64,000 nt of DNA, from contig JXTB01000103.1 in NCBI GenBank assembly GCA_002914805.1, positions 300,507 through 364,506 on the forward strand, read 5' to 3'. Position 1 is the first letter of the stretch. The number at the start of each line of letters is the position of its first letter. Source of the stretch: Parasponia andersonii (Eukaryota > Streptophyta > Magnoliopsida > Rosales > Cannabaceae). Below are positions 34,271 to 48,124 of the stretch, one piece after another. Under the pieces are notes generated by a model. That model was not told the DNA's origin. It ran no database searches and saw only the letters and a list, made by a program, of their open reading frames with translations. The translations under genes and the position numbers were made by a program.

Positions 34271-36389
34271 ATTATAATTTCAATGAATTTAAGCTAAAAT
34301 TAGATTTTTCAATGAATTTAACTTTAATTTTGATTTTATTTTCAATATATTTTCGACTTTTAAAAGATTTAGACTATCATAGGATTGTTTAATTAATTTA
34401 GATGACAATTCCAAACGGGAACCTTAATATACAAATGGGGAAACCAATCCCCGATGGAGATTTCTTGAAATTGTTCCGTTATAAATTAAATGATGAATGA
34501 TGTAGAGATTGCACAGTAAGACAATAATGGGGATATTAATGGTAAACACAGAACCAATCTCATTCTTCTCCTAGGAGACGTCGTTATGGGCTGACCTACA
34601 TTCCGAAGGAAAAACACAATACATGCCCAACCTGTCCCACATTAATGTGGGTCTGAGATGGCCCGTTACATATAGCAGGAGCCGGGCTCAGCCTCTACAA
34701 TAAACCCATCAGCTTGGCCCATATTTCTTCGGGCTCATATTAGGCCCACATTTAGCCATTTTATATATAATTTTAAATATATTTCATAATTAAAAATCTA
34801 AAAAAATCTTAGTTAAATATTTTCATTATATGCTTTTAATGTTATTTATGTACTTATTTTTATTTCTTTTTAATTTATTCAAAATTTAAAAGAGCACGTA
34901 TTTCAAAAAAAATTTAAGAGCATGAATAATTTTTTTTCATATTTTAATCTAACAAAAAATAAAGGAGAAATATAATCTCTATTTTTTTTTAAAAAAAAAT
35001 AGAACTTAACTAATGGCCTCCACTTATTACAAAGAAATGAAAATAACTCATACACTCTAGGAGTCATACTCTTGATTTAAGATCCAAATCCCACCCCACT
35101 TCACCCACTAAGTCAGCTCCACTAGGCAAGGAATAATATAATCTATATTAAACAATAATGCTCAATAAAATTCAAAAATATGATATGAAGTATAACTAAT
35201 TTGAAAAACTAAAAAATAATGTAAAATAAACTTTTATATCTAGAAGATCAGAAATGTTGTCCAAGAGAAACTAAAGAAGTGAAAAATTACTTAAAGTTTG
35301 AAGCAATTTTAAATTGGCATATATAGATTTATATTCGGTACGCATAGACATAATCCGTATAAAATATGAGTTAGGCATATAGGCCATACGAAGCTCCTTG
35401 ATAGGAATAAGCTCAACCTATATTTTATGCTAATCGGGTTTGGGCCCAATACAAAATCTGTGTAGGCCAGCTACACTTATTTTATATCTCTACTCTAGGT
35501 GTCACTTAGGAACAGAACGTTACAAAACAAGGTATGCGAACAAAAATATTAGTAATATTAAGGGTTATGAACTTAACCCTAACATATATAGTATAGTATT
35601 CCTTAGGTAAGCTAACAAAACTTCCACATTAAAGTCAACATGGCATAACATATATAATAGACATAATACAATATTATAGGTATGTGAAAAAAGTTCCATG
35701 CTGTTTTCAATTACAATCGAAAAATTTTTGACCACTAGTTGAAAGATTTCGACTTAGTTGAAACAGTCGGGATTGGCACTCGAATGGGACACAGCTGAAA
35801 TTAATATCAATAATAATAGCAAGGTGTTATAGTAAGTAATGATAGCGATATAAGTAGTTTGAGATTTATTAAAGATTAATGTATTTTAGATTTTACTAAA
35901 GAATACAATATCTAAATAATTTTAGATATGAGAGATGATAATGAAAATTAATTTAAAATATTTATAAATAAATTTATTCTTTTTATCACGAAGACCTTAG
36001 TAAAGCTCATAGATGTAAATGCCCATATATAAAAGTATGCGAACAAAAGTTCTACATTGAAGGAACTCATGGCACGGTATTATAAATATTTTGATATACC
36101 GCGTAACGGACATATCACAACGTATAAAAATTATTTTCAAATTGGCCTATTTTTGAAAGACATAATACTAACATATAAGAGTGCCTTTTAAAATGGTTTA
36201 TTGTAGAAAGGAAAACTATAATTTATTTGTATATAGCAAACAAAAGGTATAAAAGTTCTTTTCTCATAAAATTTACGTGGTGGTACAGTAATAAAAAACC
36301 TAAAATTTGCCAACTTTGTTACTTAGGATCATGTTACTGGTGCGAATTTGTGACATGTGGACTGTGGAGTCGGCTAGTACATTTTGGTT
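34271..36389. other. Intergenic DNA with old transposon debris
   Basis: GC-richer patches at 34610-34760 (GGCCCGTTACATATAGCAGG, AGGCCCACATTTAGCC) and 35400-35480 (CGGGTTTGGGCCCAATAC) lie in AT-rich DNA and look like ends of an old hAT-type or similar element, but no clean termini can be read. No gene. Confidence 0.35.
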
Positions 36390-37960
36390 GGTCAAAAAAA
36401 TAAACCTGTGTTAGTGTTGCGATTTTTACGGTAGCTATGCAAGTGCACGTGCCAAAACAAGTAATATAGTAGTGAGTGAGTATCGTCTCCACAGGGATTG
36501 ATTATCAAAATTATTTGTAAAATTTAAATGTCGAACAAGCTAGTTTAACGATTGAGAAATCAAGATTTGTAATAAAATAGCAACAATTTAAAGATGCAAG
36601 CAGAAAAGTAAATATTAAGCAGAAAATAATGGGATCTAATCAAGTGATTGTAAATCAGTGGTGTGGATATGCTGAGATTATTGAATCCTCCTTGGTTGCA
36701 AATCTGGGTTTAATTGCTGCAGCAACGCCTGTGCCAAAATCACTCCAGTAACCGAAAATTCATTCTGTACATATTCATCTTCCGAATTCAATATGTTAAA
36801 GCTCTTTTAAACTAGATTTGATATATTCCTATGCTAACCTAGTTCTCAAAACTTCATTTATAGTATCAATTCTCAATGGGTTTGCATGGTAACAATATAT
36901 TCCTATACCATTACTAATTCAAAGATCTACTAAGAGATGATTGAATCATGCATCATTCAAGCTAAGTCCAACTAAGATTAACCTTTTTAGAATTAATCCT
37001 AATTTGTTTATCCTAAATATTGATGGCCAAGCAACAAAAGGGAATATTAGTGAAGCACACTTGAACGAACTAGAGGAAAATACCATAAACATTTAAAACA
37101 ACTTTAATCCATCATTACAACCTCAGATTCATCATAATCCCAGCTAAGGGAACTTAGCTCATGGTCTGAAATGTAAAAATCAGTAACCTAAAATGCTCCA
37201 TAGATTACAGAAAGTTCAAGAAAAGGAAAAGAAATTAAATACAAAGAAGATTAAAAGAGATAAAGAAAGTGCTAGCTGGATGATGGTGGTTTTTTAACTC
37301 CTTGCTGCTGCCAGTACTCCTCCTTCTCCTTCCTTTCGTCTCTGTCCCCTTTCCTCTCTTTCCTTTTCCGTATATTACTTTGTTTAGCTGCCTCCCTCCG
37401 CTCTATCCTTCTTTCTTTCCTTTTTTCTTTTATATTAGGGTCAATGAGGTACCCTAGCACATGTGTCAACCAAATAGTGAGGTGAGAACCACTTTTCTTC
37501 ATTTCTTTTTAGCTGGTATTTACTGCTGGCTGTCAGCACCAGCTATTCAAAATAAAAACCAGCTGGAAGTTGACTCTGCTGTTCAGTGTTGCTCTAGCAT
37601 ATTGCTGCAGCAAAGTTGCTTCCAGCTTTCACTTAAATTCAGCTTTCCTTCTAAGTTGCTGCCATTTAATCTCTGCAGGGCTTAAGACCAGATTTCAGTA
37701 ATTTTAATAAAAATCAAGGGAAATAAACTAGATATTAACTAGATTAGATCTTAAACATCAGCAACGCCAAAAACTAGAATAAAGTAAAGAAAGGCACCTA
37801 AATTATAAAATTTATTCTTCTAAAGCAACTAACCTAAGACTAAAAACACACAAGGTAACTCTATTTTCATAGAGTTATCAGTTAGTTTTTGGACCATTAA
37901 TATACAAAGTGGGCTTCAAAAGGTTGAATTGTTGTCGACTTTTCTTCTTCTTTCGCTGGC
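36390..37960. repeat. Unclassified dispersed-type repeat, possibly a non-autonomous element
   Basis: The segment starting near 36411 (GTGTTGCGATTTTTACGG, TGCAAGTGCACGTGCC, GTATCGTCTCCACAGGGATT) is of a kind seen repeatedly in plant genomes. It is followed by AT-rich DNA and a CT-rich block (37300-37440). No protein domain is seen. Ends and class are not determined. Confidence 0.4.
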
Positions 37961-38034
37961 TGGATGCTATTTCACTTTACTAAACAAAAGTAGCTACATT
38001 ATTTAAATTAAGAAAATTTAAGGTTTTATGAAAC

Positions 38035-38171
38035 AAATTGTCCATGGATTATTTAACTTATCGCACTTTGATATTTAACATTTTAATTATGGCAATTAAG
38101 CTCTCGAACTTTCAGATTTAAAGTAATTTGGTTCTAGACTGTTTAAATTCTAACTTATTTGTTGACAGTAT
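38035..38171 (+). mobile_element. Long-TIR element family G, copy 3, left fragment
   Basis: Aligns with the first 140 bp or so of copy 2 (GGCAATTAAGCTCTCGAACT against AGCAATTAAGCTCTTAAACT). It then breaks off, and the rest of the element resumes 17.6 kb away at 55760. Confidence 0.65.
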
Positions 38172-38222
38172 TTTTGTGATGACCGTCTAATTCAATGTGG
38201 AAGAATTACATTATGGATGAGT

Positions 38223-38651
38223 TCTCACAGTTGGAATTCGACCACGAATAAAAATAAAATTGTAATAAAATATAAAGAAGACAAGAAATTAGCGTGGTTT
38301 AGCCTAAAAAAAGATGAATCTACGTCTATAGTGATTTTTTTATTACATAAAAAAGATTACAAGAGAAATTATAAAAGAGCTTAGAGTCTCGAGATGAGAG
38401 CTCTACCTACTATTTTCTGTGTAGTGATTTTGAGTAATTTTGTATATAGAATAATGAGACAGAGCCCTATTTATATAGATATGAATGAATCTAGTTTCTA
38501 ATTTTATGAATAAAAACTACATAATAAAATATAATATAATATTGAGATTGGTCGACTACACAATAATGGATAATTATCTATTTTTCATCAGCTAATTGCC
38601 TTTTATAGAAATTAGGCAGGTTAACTATTTGTGGTGGCCAAAAATCACATA
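38223..38651. repeat. Left terminal repeat of the outer LTR element
   Basis: Begins TCTCACAGTTGGAATTCGAC, partner of TGTCACGGTCAGAATTCGAC at 55329. It ends ...CAAAAATCACATA. Confidence 0.7.
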
Positions 38652-40354
38652 ATAATAATCACCCAGCTATTAATGTGTCCTTGATGTATTGGAAGCTTTC
38701 TTCGATAAGATAGTTGACTACATCTATATGTCTGTTGTGATCAATAATGCTTGCTCAAGTCTTCAGTTAAACTTGTTGTAAGTTCTCTTAATTTTTCTTT
38801 GTCAATGTCGATAATTGAGTTGATAAGAAATGATCATGTAGCGTGACCAAAATCTTATTGACATCATTCTCTCTCATAGATGAATGAGTTTACTTTTTGT
38901 GAGTAAAATAAGAGTTAATCTCTTTGTAAGCCGAAAAACATCACTTCTCATATAGCTAGAATGGAAGTGAAGTATGTGACTAAAAAGTGATCTTATCAAT
39001 CTTCTGTAGAAACTCAAAGAGAAGTAGAGAATGCATAAAAATCATATTATTGCATATGAGAATTTTTTCTAGCTAGTATAGCACTAAAAAGGCTGCAAAA
39101 TCGTTTAAAGAAGATTTTTCTTCTTGACCTTGAATTTGCGATGATGCTCGATCTCGTTGTAGAAGTACGCTTTTATCCTGAGAGTCTCAATCTAGATACG
39201 ATGCTTTGATATAGAAATTAAGAAAGTAGTCAATAAAGTTGCCAAAAAATAAGACAAGGTGCACTACCCAAAAGATGTGGTTGATGACACCTACATTGTT
39301 GAAGAGCAGCTCACAGTAGTTGAATAAGTGAATGATAAGGACTTTTTTTATGTTTCTTAATATTGCTTAAGAGTGCCATATATCTGAATTTTCTACAAAA
39401 TATTAGAAAATCTAAAAAATTTTGAATGCAAACAAAGATGTGAAAAAGTACTTAACTCTTGGGTTACATACTTTTGGTTGAGCTATCATTTTTTAAGATG
39501 CTTTACTTCAGAAAATAAGAATCGATATGTTTTCTTCATAAGATAAATTCTTAGGAAAATTAGGTCATTCTAAAAAATATGTTTATCAGGACTCCACGTT
39601 TAAAAATCTTTCATAAGATATAAACCTATAAAGCTATCAGGTCATTTTAGACTCAGAATTCTATGTCAAAGTGATTTCAATCGACAAATAAAATAGCAGT
39701 GGATAGCATAAAAATAAGTCAAACCTTCTCCACTTAATAAAAGATTTAAGTAGGATACATTAGGTCATCTCAAAAAAATAATGCATGTGAGTGATACAAA
39801 CTTAATATTTATTTTTCAGACGTTCCATGTCAAGTAAGATTTTAGCTAACATATTATCAAATCGAACTATGAATGTTATGTTTAGTTACTTCGAAGTTTA
39901 TAGACAGACGTCGTGTAGTACGATATGCTGAGGCATAACATGAGAAGGAAAATCCTAAAGTCTTCAAGTTTTCAAAATTGATTTTGAAAATTTCAACTCC
40001 TCTAAATGGTTGTTATGCTAGACCCTTAAGAAGCAGATAAGAGGATTTTAGTCTAATCATACTACCCTCCGAATTTTGTAGTGTTGCAATAATTGCCATA
40101 AACTATAAATAGACAATGCATAAAAATGAAGATAGATCGCATGAAGAAAATACATCGACTTTTATAGATGGAGTCATCAAAGTATATGAAGATTCCTCCA
40201 CAAGTTAGTTGCATAATAGTTGATATAAGATGAAGAGACTTGAGAAAAATTACTGATATTAGGGATGAAACTTCATATAGTATGGAAAGCTCATACTTGG
40301 AGAACTTGAACATGATGGAGCTTGAATATAATAAAGTTCAAATATGGAGCTCAA
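38652..40354. other. Internal sequence of the outer LTR element, left part
   Basis: No recognisable protein domain. The last 100 bp or so (GGAGCTTGAATATAATAAAG, ATGGAGCTCAA) resumes on the other side of the gypsy insertion at 53801, where similar units occur in tandem. Confidence 0.5.
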
Positions 40355-40750
40355 TGTCACGACCCTAGCCTCAAACTAGACAATCGTGCAGCACTTAGCA
40401 CAATTCGTCGCACTAAGTCAGCCTAGTAATACTCAAGAAAAGGACTTAGAGTAAACTTTGAGACAAAGTAACAAAGGATAAGAGAGTCTGAGTGAATGAA
40501 AGTTTTGTATTACTCTTAGAGTACTTACAACTCTCACAATTGAGACTTGTGTATAAATAAATCCAAGAGGTTCTTTATATAGACAAAGCCTAAACTAACC
40601 AAAGGTTATGATCGTGCTAAGTGGCATGATCTTACAAATGGTTTAGAATCTTCCCAAATAAAATAGTAATATCTACAAAGATATTTACATAGAGAAATCT
40701 AGAATAAGCATAGCCTAGATCCTTCTAAGAGGTTCACCCACCATCTTGGT
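40355..40750 (-). repeat. Gypsy 3' LTR, truncated
   Basis: Starts (plus-strand view) TGTCACGACCCTAGCCTCAA and aligns with 53144-53538 up to CACCCACCATCTTG. There it stops next to the copia LTR; the remaining 260 bp or so of the LTR are absent. Confidence 0.85.
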
Positions 40751-40755
40751 GCTGG

Positions 40756-41546
40756 TGTTAGCAGGAATAAATTTTCGGAAAATATTTTCATAAAATCATT
40801 ATCAAGAACACCAGAGTTTTGTAAAATCAAGAAACACAGCAGCATTGGTCGTTTAAATTTTTTTCTTTTACAAAACGTTTCGGATCGTGATTTAACATAA
40901 ATTAACTCTTGATCTAGATAAGAACAATACTCAGATTTGCTCCACAACCTTCTCATCAAGCCTGTCTATTCTCGAAAGCCTTTTGATTGATCCGGTGGGT
41001 GGTCACATTCTTGATTTCTAACAAAGAGATCCACAGATGAACAAGAAAACAATCTCCTCGAATCGATTTCTCCAGAATGACCGAAACACCAAGGATAGTG
41101 AATCCCTAGTGGTGGCTGATTTTCTCTGCTCTCTCTCTCTCTCTCTCTCTCTCAGTTATACATGTGACACTCTCTTCTCAAGGGGTGTTTCATGTGTAAC
41201 ACTTATGTCTTGTTGTTAGAGAATTTTTCTCTTAACTATAGAGAGATTAGTAAACCCTAATGGGCATATTAGGCTTGTTGGTCTCAATTGATCATCAAAT
41301 AACTATTGCGCTTTAATTTAAGCTAGATAGGGGACCAGGTGGATCCATAAAGGCTAAGCTCCAATGAACCATATACCCACTATCATAATTAACTCTTAAT
41401 TATGATTGGACATTGTCCACTAATACTAGGACACATTACTATAGGCCCAATATTGTACTCTTAGACTAAATGTCATTTATTTTTTTGTGAAGCTTATTAA
41501 CAATTAATTAGCTTGATCCATTTAGCATATACTATACCTGTATACA
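40756..41546 (-). repeat. 3' LTR of the 9-kb copia element
   Basis: Aligns with 49002-49779, with scattered differences at roughly one in ten positions by eye. A CT microsatellite (41127-41154) is expanded relative to the partner. The open frame at 41037-41219 is not a gene. Confidence 0.88.
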
Positions 41547-42429
41547 TATCCCCAATATAATGCCGTACTAGTAGGGTAAAATTATCGTATTACCCCTCTA
41601 GTACATATTTACCTTTGAGTTGCCATTTTTATCTAATGGATAATAGTTGACAACGGTGTTTGTATCTGCTTATACCAACACAGTCAAATTCACATAGTGA
41701 ATACCGGGGCCCTGGTTTATATTATCCAAGTACTTGAGAAAACTCAAAGTGACATCATATACATAGTGTCCATCATGAAAAACGTTATACACATTTCATA
41801 TACCTTATCTTCCAAGATACTAGAGTTCAAACCATAAATCGGAACTAGTCCTTTAGTAACCCAAAAAAACAAAACACATGAAAGTAAGTTCGTTAATCAC
41901 TAGGATTAAGGTCTTCTACAGTAGTGCTAGATTAGTAAAATTAGAAATTTGAGTTACGACACTTAACCTCAAAGTCTAATTAACTAGGCCCTGCTCGATG
42001 ATGTTGTAACTTTCTTACAACACATTAATGTTTCTATCCGAAGACTCACTTCAATAATTAGAGACTTCATTAATTAAATAGACAACACTACATTCTATGG
42101 CATAGTAAAGTATTCCATCTTCAATATGCAGAATGCGAACAATTTAATTTAGACATAATGAAATAAAGAATATAATGTCTCCCACATATGAACTCATCAT
42201 ACGAATAATTCTTTATTACTCATTTCATGTCTTGGAATCTTTTAGATGTTTGCATAAGATAAACATACACATTGCATGTATATCAATGAGACATAAATAA
42301 AATAAAAATTCATAACATGGAATTTATTAATAACAAATAGATATTAAATAATCCAATAAATATTATTTATAATGCCTAAATAATAAACTGCTTTATAGGA
42401 CATTATTCTAATAATCTCCCACTTGGCCT
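41547..42429 (-). other. 3' non-coding region and polypurine tract of the 9-kb copia
   Basis: On the minus strand the bases before the 3' LTR are ATATTGGGGATA, a plausible polypurine tract. Between it and the end of RNase H lie about 870 bp without open frames, unusually long for a copia 3' region. Confidence 0.55.
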
Positions 42430-45400
42430 TTAAAGCAGATGTGACATATCACGTAGTCTCATTCCTTCTAAGTAGTCTTCAAATACTTTGGTAACCAAAG
42501 ATTTGGTAAAAGGATCAGCAAGATTTTCTGCAGACGCTATCTTACTCACTATCACGTCTCCTCTTTGAACAATTTCTCTGAGTACATGATATTTCTTCTC
42601 TATGTGTATTCCCCTCTTATGGCTTCTAGGCTCTCTAGAGTTAGCAACTGCTCCACTGTTATCAAAGTAAAGTGTCATAGGTTGTTGTGCTCCAGGTACT
42701 ACCTCAAGATCCAAAAGGAAATTACGAAGCCAGACCGCCTCTTTAGCTGCTTCAGAAGCCACCACATATTCGGCCTCTATGGTTGAATCTGCAACATAAG
42801 ATTGTTTGATACTCCTCCATATAATGGCTCCACTACCAAAGGTAAAGACTGAACTAGAGGTTGATCTTCTAGAATCTTTATCAAATTGAAAATCCGAATC
42901 AGTATATCCAACAGGTGTTAGATCCTCTCCAAAATATACAAGCATATGATTTCTAGTTCTTCGAAGATACTTTAGAATATGCTTGACCGCACCCCAATGT
43001 TCAGGTCCTAGATTGGAAACGACTTACAATCCCAATAGCATAACAAATATCTGGTTTTGTGCAAAGCATGGCATACATGAGACTTCCCACTGCCGAAGCA
43101 TAAGGAATATTTCTAATATGTTCCTTCTCTTTTTCTGTCTTAGGAGAATTCTCATTAGACAGAGTAGTTCCTTTACAAAATGGTGTTAAACCTTTTTTAG
43201 AATTATGCATTGCAAGCCTTACCAGTATTTTGTCTACATATGAAGCTTGTGATAAAACTATGTGTTTGTTCTTTCTATCTCGTAGAATCTGTATTCCTAG
43301 AACATAGCAAGTTTCACCTAAGTCCTTCATATCAAACTGTTGTGCTAACCAGACCCTCACTGATGATAATGATCCAAATCATTCCCAATGATTAGAATAT
43401 CATCAACATACAGTACCAGAAAAATCACTTTGTTATCCTGAATTCTTTTATAGACACAAGGTTCATCTATGCTTCGTTCAAAATCATAAGACTTAATTAC
43501 TTCATCAAATCTTATGTTCCATGATCTAAATGCTTGCTTGAGTCCATAAATAGATCTCTTAAGTTCACCAACTTTTCTTTCTTGACCGTTTTCAACGAAT
43601 CCCTCTGGTTGTATCATATAAATATGTTCATCAAGATTGCCATTCAAGAACGCAATCTTGGCGTCTATTTGCCATATCTCATAATCAAGAGATGTAGCGA
43701 TGGATAAGAGTATGCGAATAGACTTGATCATAGCTACAGGAGAGAAGGTTTCTTCATAATTGATACCTTCTTTCTATGTATAACTCTTTGCAACTTACCT
43801 TGCCTTGAAAGTCTCCACTTTCCCGTCCATTCCTCTCTTTCTCTTATAGACCCACTTACATCCAATGGGTTTTATCCCATCAGGTGGATCTATAAGTTCC
43901 CAAACTTTATTAGAGTACATGGACTCTATTTCGGATTCCATTGTCTTTTGCCAGAGATCTTTATTAACATCATCCATTACCTCATTGTAGGTGTAAGGAT
44001 CATATTCTTGGTCGTAAGACTCTCCTATTCCCAAGTATCTTTCAGGTTGTCTCACAACTCTCCCACTACGACGAGGATCTGATGTTTGTTGAGTTTCAAG
44101 TGATTTATTTTTTCTAAGTGCTTTCTTTATCTTATCTTCTATAGATGGGCTGATAACATCATCAGTTAATTCTTCTAGAACTAACTTTCTTTTGGGCTTG
44201 AAATCTTTCATATAGTTTTCTTCCAAGAAGGTAGCATTTGTACTCACAAACACTTTCTTTTCTTCAGTACTATAGAAATAATACCCTCTAGTTCCTTTTG
44301 GGTAACCTTCAAATAGACACAATTCAGATCGTGATTCCAACTTAGTCGTTTTCCTTTTCAACATGTATGCTGGACAACCGTAAATATGGATATGATGCAA
44401 ACTAGATTTATGTCCTTTCCATAGTTCAAATGGAGTCTTAGGTACTGGCTTAGAAGGAACTCTATTCAGCTGGTACATAGCAGTTTCTAAGGCATAACCC
44501 CAAAAAGATGCGGGTGATTGTGAATAACTGAGCATCGACCTAACCATATCTAAAAGTATCCTATTTCTTCTTTCAACAATACCATTTAGTTAAGGTGTAC
44601 CAGGTGCTGTGAGTTGGGATAGGATCCCATTGTCTGTGAGAAATTCAGAGAATTCTCTAGAGAGGCACTCACCACCTCGATCAGATCGAAGTATCTTTAT
44701 GTTCTTTCCTAACTGCTTTTCAGTTTTCACTTTGAATTCTCTAAACTTTTCAAAAGAATCCGATTTGCGTTGCATTTGGTAAACATAAGCAAATCTAGAA
44801 TAATCATCCGTAAACATAATGAAGTATTCAAATTCTCCTCGTGCTTGAATATTTAAGGGTCCACAGACATCGGTGTGTACTAACTCAAGATATTCTTGAA
44901 CTCTAAGACCTTTTCCAGTAAATGGTCTTTTAGTCATTTTACCTTCCAGACAGGATTCACAAGTTGGTAATAGTTTGACTTCTAACGAACTCAGAGGTCC
45001 ATCATTGACTAACCTTTGAATTTTGTTTAGGTTAATATGACCGAGTCTCAAATGCCAGAGATAAGTTTCATCATTAGTACTCACTTTCACTTTCTTATGT
45101 TTAGATTCTATATGTTCAGAAACATTTTTAAGATTGTGCAATGAGATACTTTTAGGTTGAATAAAGAAAAGATTACTCCTATGAGTACCAGTGCAAATAA
45201 GACTTTTATTCTTTCTAATAGAAACTTTATTATCAAAATGAAATAACCTTGTCTCATTAAACAGAAAACAGAAATTAAATTCCGTTTAAACACCGGAATA
45301 TAATAAAAATTCTTTATTTTTAAAAACCTAAAATCATCGAAATTCAAAATAACATCTCTCATTGCACGAGCTTCAACTATTAAGCCATCTCCTAATCGCA

Positions 45401-46388
45401 ACGTGAACTCTTCACTAGCGAACTTCCTAGTTTCCTTGAACCCCTGCAAAGTATTACAAACATGGTCAGTGGCTCCCGAATCTAGGATCCAAGAATCAAT
45501 AGAATCAACCACGTGATAAGCCTCAATGAATAATAAATTGTTTTTATCTTGTTTGTCCTTGCTGTTGTCCTTCTCCTTTTTAAGGGTAAGGTAAGTTTTG
45601 CAGTTCCTCTTCCAATGTCTATCCTCACCGTAGTGGAAACATTTTCCCTTTGGTTTGGCATCCTTCTTGGTCTTCTTTTTCTTTAGAGCCAGAAAAGCTG
45701 GAGTCTTTTTCTACCCCTTAACTTTGCCATTCGACTTAGGTTTGGAAGAACTAGCTTGAGCTACATTAGCTTCAGCTGACCCTGATTTATTCTTCTTAAG
45801 AATATTCTCAGTAATTTGCTGATCTTTCATTAGGCTAGTAAGAGTATAATCCTTTCTGCGAATCTCATAATCAATCTTAAATTGATTGAAAGTGTCTGAC
45901 AATGTGTTCAAAACCATGTCAATTTGAGTGTCACAATCAATTTCAGCGCCAAAGATTTCTTGTTTGTTGAGGCATGCGATGACTTTCATCATATGTTCCC
46001 AAACTGGAGTACCCTTCTTTTGACGAAGATTCATAAATGCACTTGTAGCCTCATTTCTAGCTTGACGACCGAGACTGGCGAACATTTCGTCAACACTCAG
46101 CATAATGTCAACAGCAGTATCCATCCCACGATGTTGTTGTTGCAATATATTGCTCATTGAGCCAAGTATATAGCACTTCACCATCTCATCAGATTGCTTT
46201 CACTTATCATATAGGATTCTTTCATCATTGGTGGATTCCTCAGTTGGCTGAGTAGGACATGGAGTGGTGAGAACCCACTTATATTTATCAGCAGTAAGTA
46301 CTATGTCTAGGTTACATTTCTAGTGTACATAGTTTTCACCGTCTAGCTTGTTTTGTGTGAGTAAAGTGGATAAGGGATTAAGTGCCAT
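42430..46388 (-). pseudogene. Copia gag-pol polyprotein of the 9-kb element
   Basis: Gag starts at the ATG 46388 (MALNPLSTLLTQNKLDGENY) and runs to about 45700 with two early stops. The zinc knuckle near 45640 reads CFHYGEDRHWKRNC: the second Cys is Tyr, so the CCHC site is broken. Protease carries WILDSGATDHVC (about 45450-45485). The GAG-pre-integrase segment (LWHLRLGHINLNKIQ, CESCLEGKMTKRPF) and integrase core (VHTDVCGPL, LRSDRGGEC) fall at about 45080-44590, and the integrase C-terminal region follows. RT spans about 44000-43000 (GCKWVYKRKRG; VLYVDDILIIGND near 43400). RNase H (ADSTIEAEYVVAS, LYFDNSGAVA, ENLADPFTKS) ends at 42430. Several frameshifts separate the frames; non-functional as it stands. 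Confidence 0.9.
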
Positions 46389-47139
46389 ATCTACTAAAAA
46401 ATAAATAAATATTCCATGTATAAGCAAACATCATTTATTATGTTTCGAATAATTAACATAAAGTATTTAAGCATACAATATGCAAGTGAAGTATCCCTAA
46501 GACTATCACTTATATTTATGATAATTTAACCTACCACTGATTACAAGCCTCTTACGGGAAGTCATGCAATCAGCAAATCAAACTGAAACAATTTCAATTA
46601 GTAAATAAACAGATAACTCTTATCCCATATTTCTAACTACCATTCTCTTTGGTCCTCTAATAGACTAATAAGAACTCCTACGGGAGGATATTAATGTTTC
46701 GAGTTGAGTGTTTAACCATTGCTTCGGTAACTAAGCTTTCTATATAAGACCGTCTCCTATAGGCGATCAACCTCATATAGTCTACCTAGTACCTTATCCT
46801 TAGAAGCTCATTTCGAGTATTACCCGGACGAAAAACTCTCCTACGGGAGCTCAGCAAGATTCTGAGGCAAGGCTCATCCTAATACATAACGAACCAACAA
46901 TAGAGACCATAGGTATCTCATACCTTCTCCCACTCAATATTTTATAATAAAGGATTTATAGATTTTACCCAGTTATCCAACTAGTTTAGTAACTTAAAAT
47001 CAATTATGTAAGCATGTTCATATTTGCATGAGAGTAGCTCTAATTTTCTATATGAAATGTTACCAAAGATCATGTAATAATACTTAATTATTAGGCATGC
47101 ATGCAACATTGTCCTAATAATACCAAAGTAGTAAGCAGA

Positions 47140-47945
47140 TAAATAATTAATTATTAATGATTTATTAACTTCCGGTAATTTAAAATTATTTAATATTTAA
47201 ATATTTCTAATTGATAAGATGATGTTAAATATTTAAATATGGAAGATAATATTTAAAATTTAAATTAGAAAAGATTTTCAAAAAATCTAATCAGTTTAAA
47301 TAAAAGATTTAACTAATTAAATCTCCTTAAATATCTCAAATTTAAATTTCAACTTTTGAAATCTTAATTTGAATTTAACTTCCTCAAATATCTCCCATTA
47401 TCTTATCCTGTCATATTTGAATTCAAAATTCAAATCAATATCTAATCTGATTAATGAGCTACTAACCATAAATTCAAATTTGAAGATTTGAAAAGATATT
47501 CTGATATAAATTTAAATTTCAAATCTTCACAAAATTTGAAATTTAAAAGATAGAATATTTTACGAATAAAATCTCCTACAATATCTCTAATTTGAATTTA
47601 AACAAATTTAAAATTCAAAAATAGATTGCCAACTATCATATAATCAGTTTTTCAAAATATTTATTCAAAATTTGAATTTAAAAACTAAAAAGATATTATC
47701 TCATAATATTTAATTTTAAAAATTTCTATTTTACAATATCTCTAATTATTCAAATAATAATTAAGATATTATGGATATCAATCATATCCACAATTCAAAT
47801 TAAAATATCCTATCAATTTAAATTTCAAAAATTCAAATTTAATAAGAATTTTAAAATTTGAATTTAAAATTTGAATTTAAAATTTAATTTATCAGTTTTC
47901 ATAAAACTATGGATAAATTAAATTAATTTTATAATTAAAATAATT
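47140..47945. repeat. AT-rich low-complexity block in the copia leader
   Basis: About 800 bp built from recurring words such as AATTTGAATTTAAAATTTG, CAAATTTGAAG and ATTTAAATTTCAAA, readable on either strand. It ends abruptly at the GC-rich block. Confidence 0.8.
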
Positions 47946-48012
47946 AAAATTATGGTACGAAATACGAAACGTGTCGGGATAAGCCGACGGACAGAATGAG
48001 AAGCCGGTATGC

Positions 48013-48116
48013 GGCCACGCTCGGGACAACTACTCGGCGCCAACGGGCTCGCATAATGCTATACGGCCTCGCTCGGGACAACTCCCGAGCGACAACGGGT
48101 TTGCGTAATTCTCGCA
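48013..48116. repeat. 52-bp tandem repeat, two copies, GC-rich
   Basis: GGCCACGCTCGGGACAACTA (48013) and GGCCTCGCTCGGGACAACTC (48065) begin two units 52 bp apart. Each ends in CAACGGGCTCGCATAAT or CAACGGGTTTGCGTAAT. Confidence 0.85.
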
Positions 48117-48124
48117 CGTCAAAT

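Noticed and set aside
41037..41219. 60-codon frame, with a similar frame at 49228-49452
   Set aside because: Both lie inside the two LTRs of the 9-kb copia element and are not maintained as genes.
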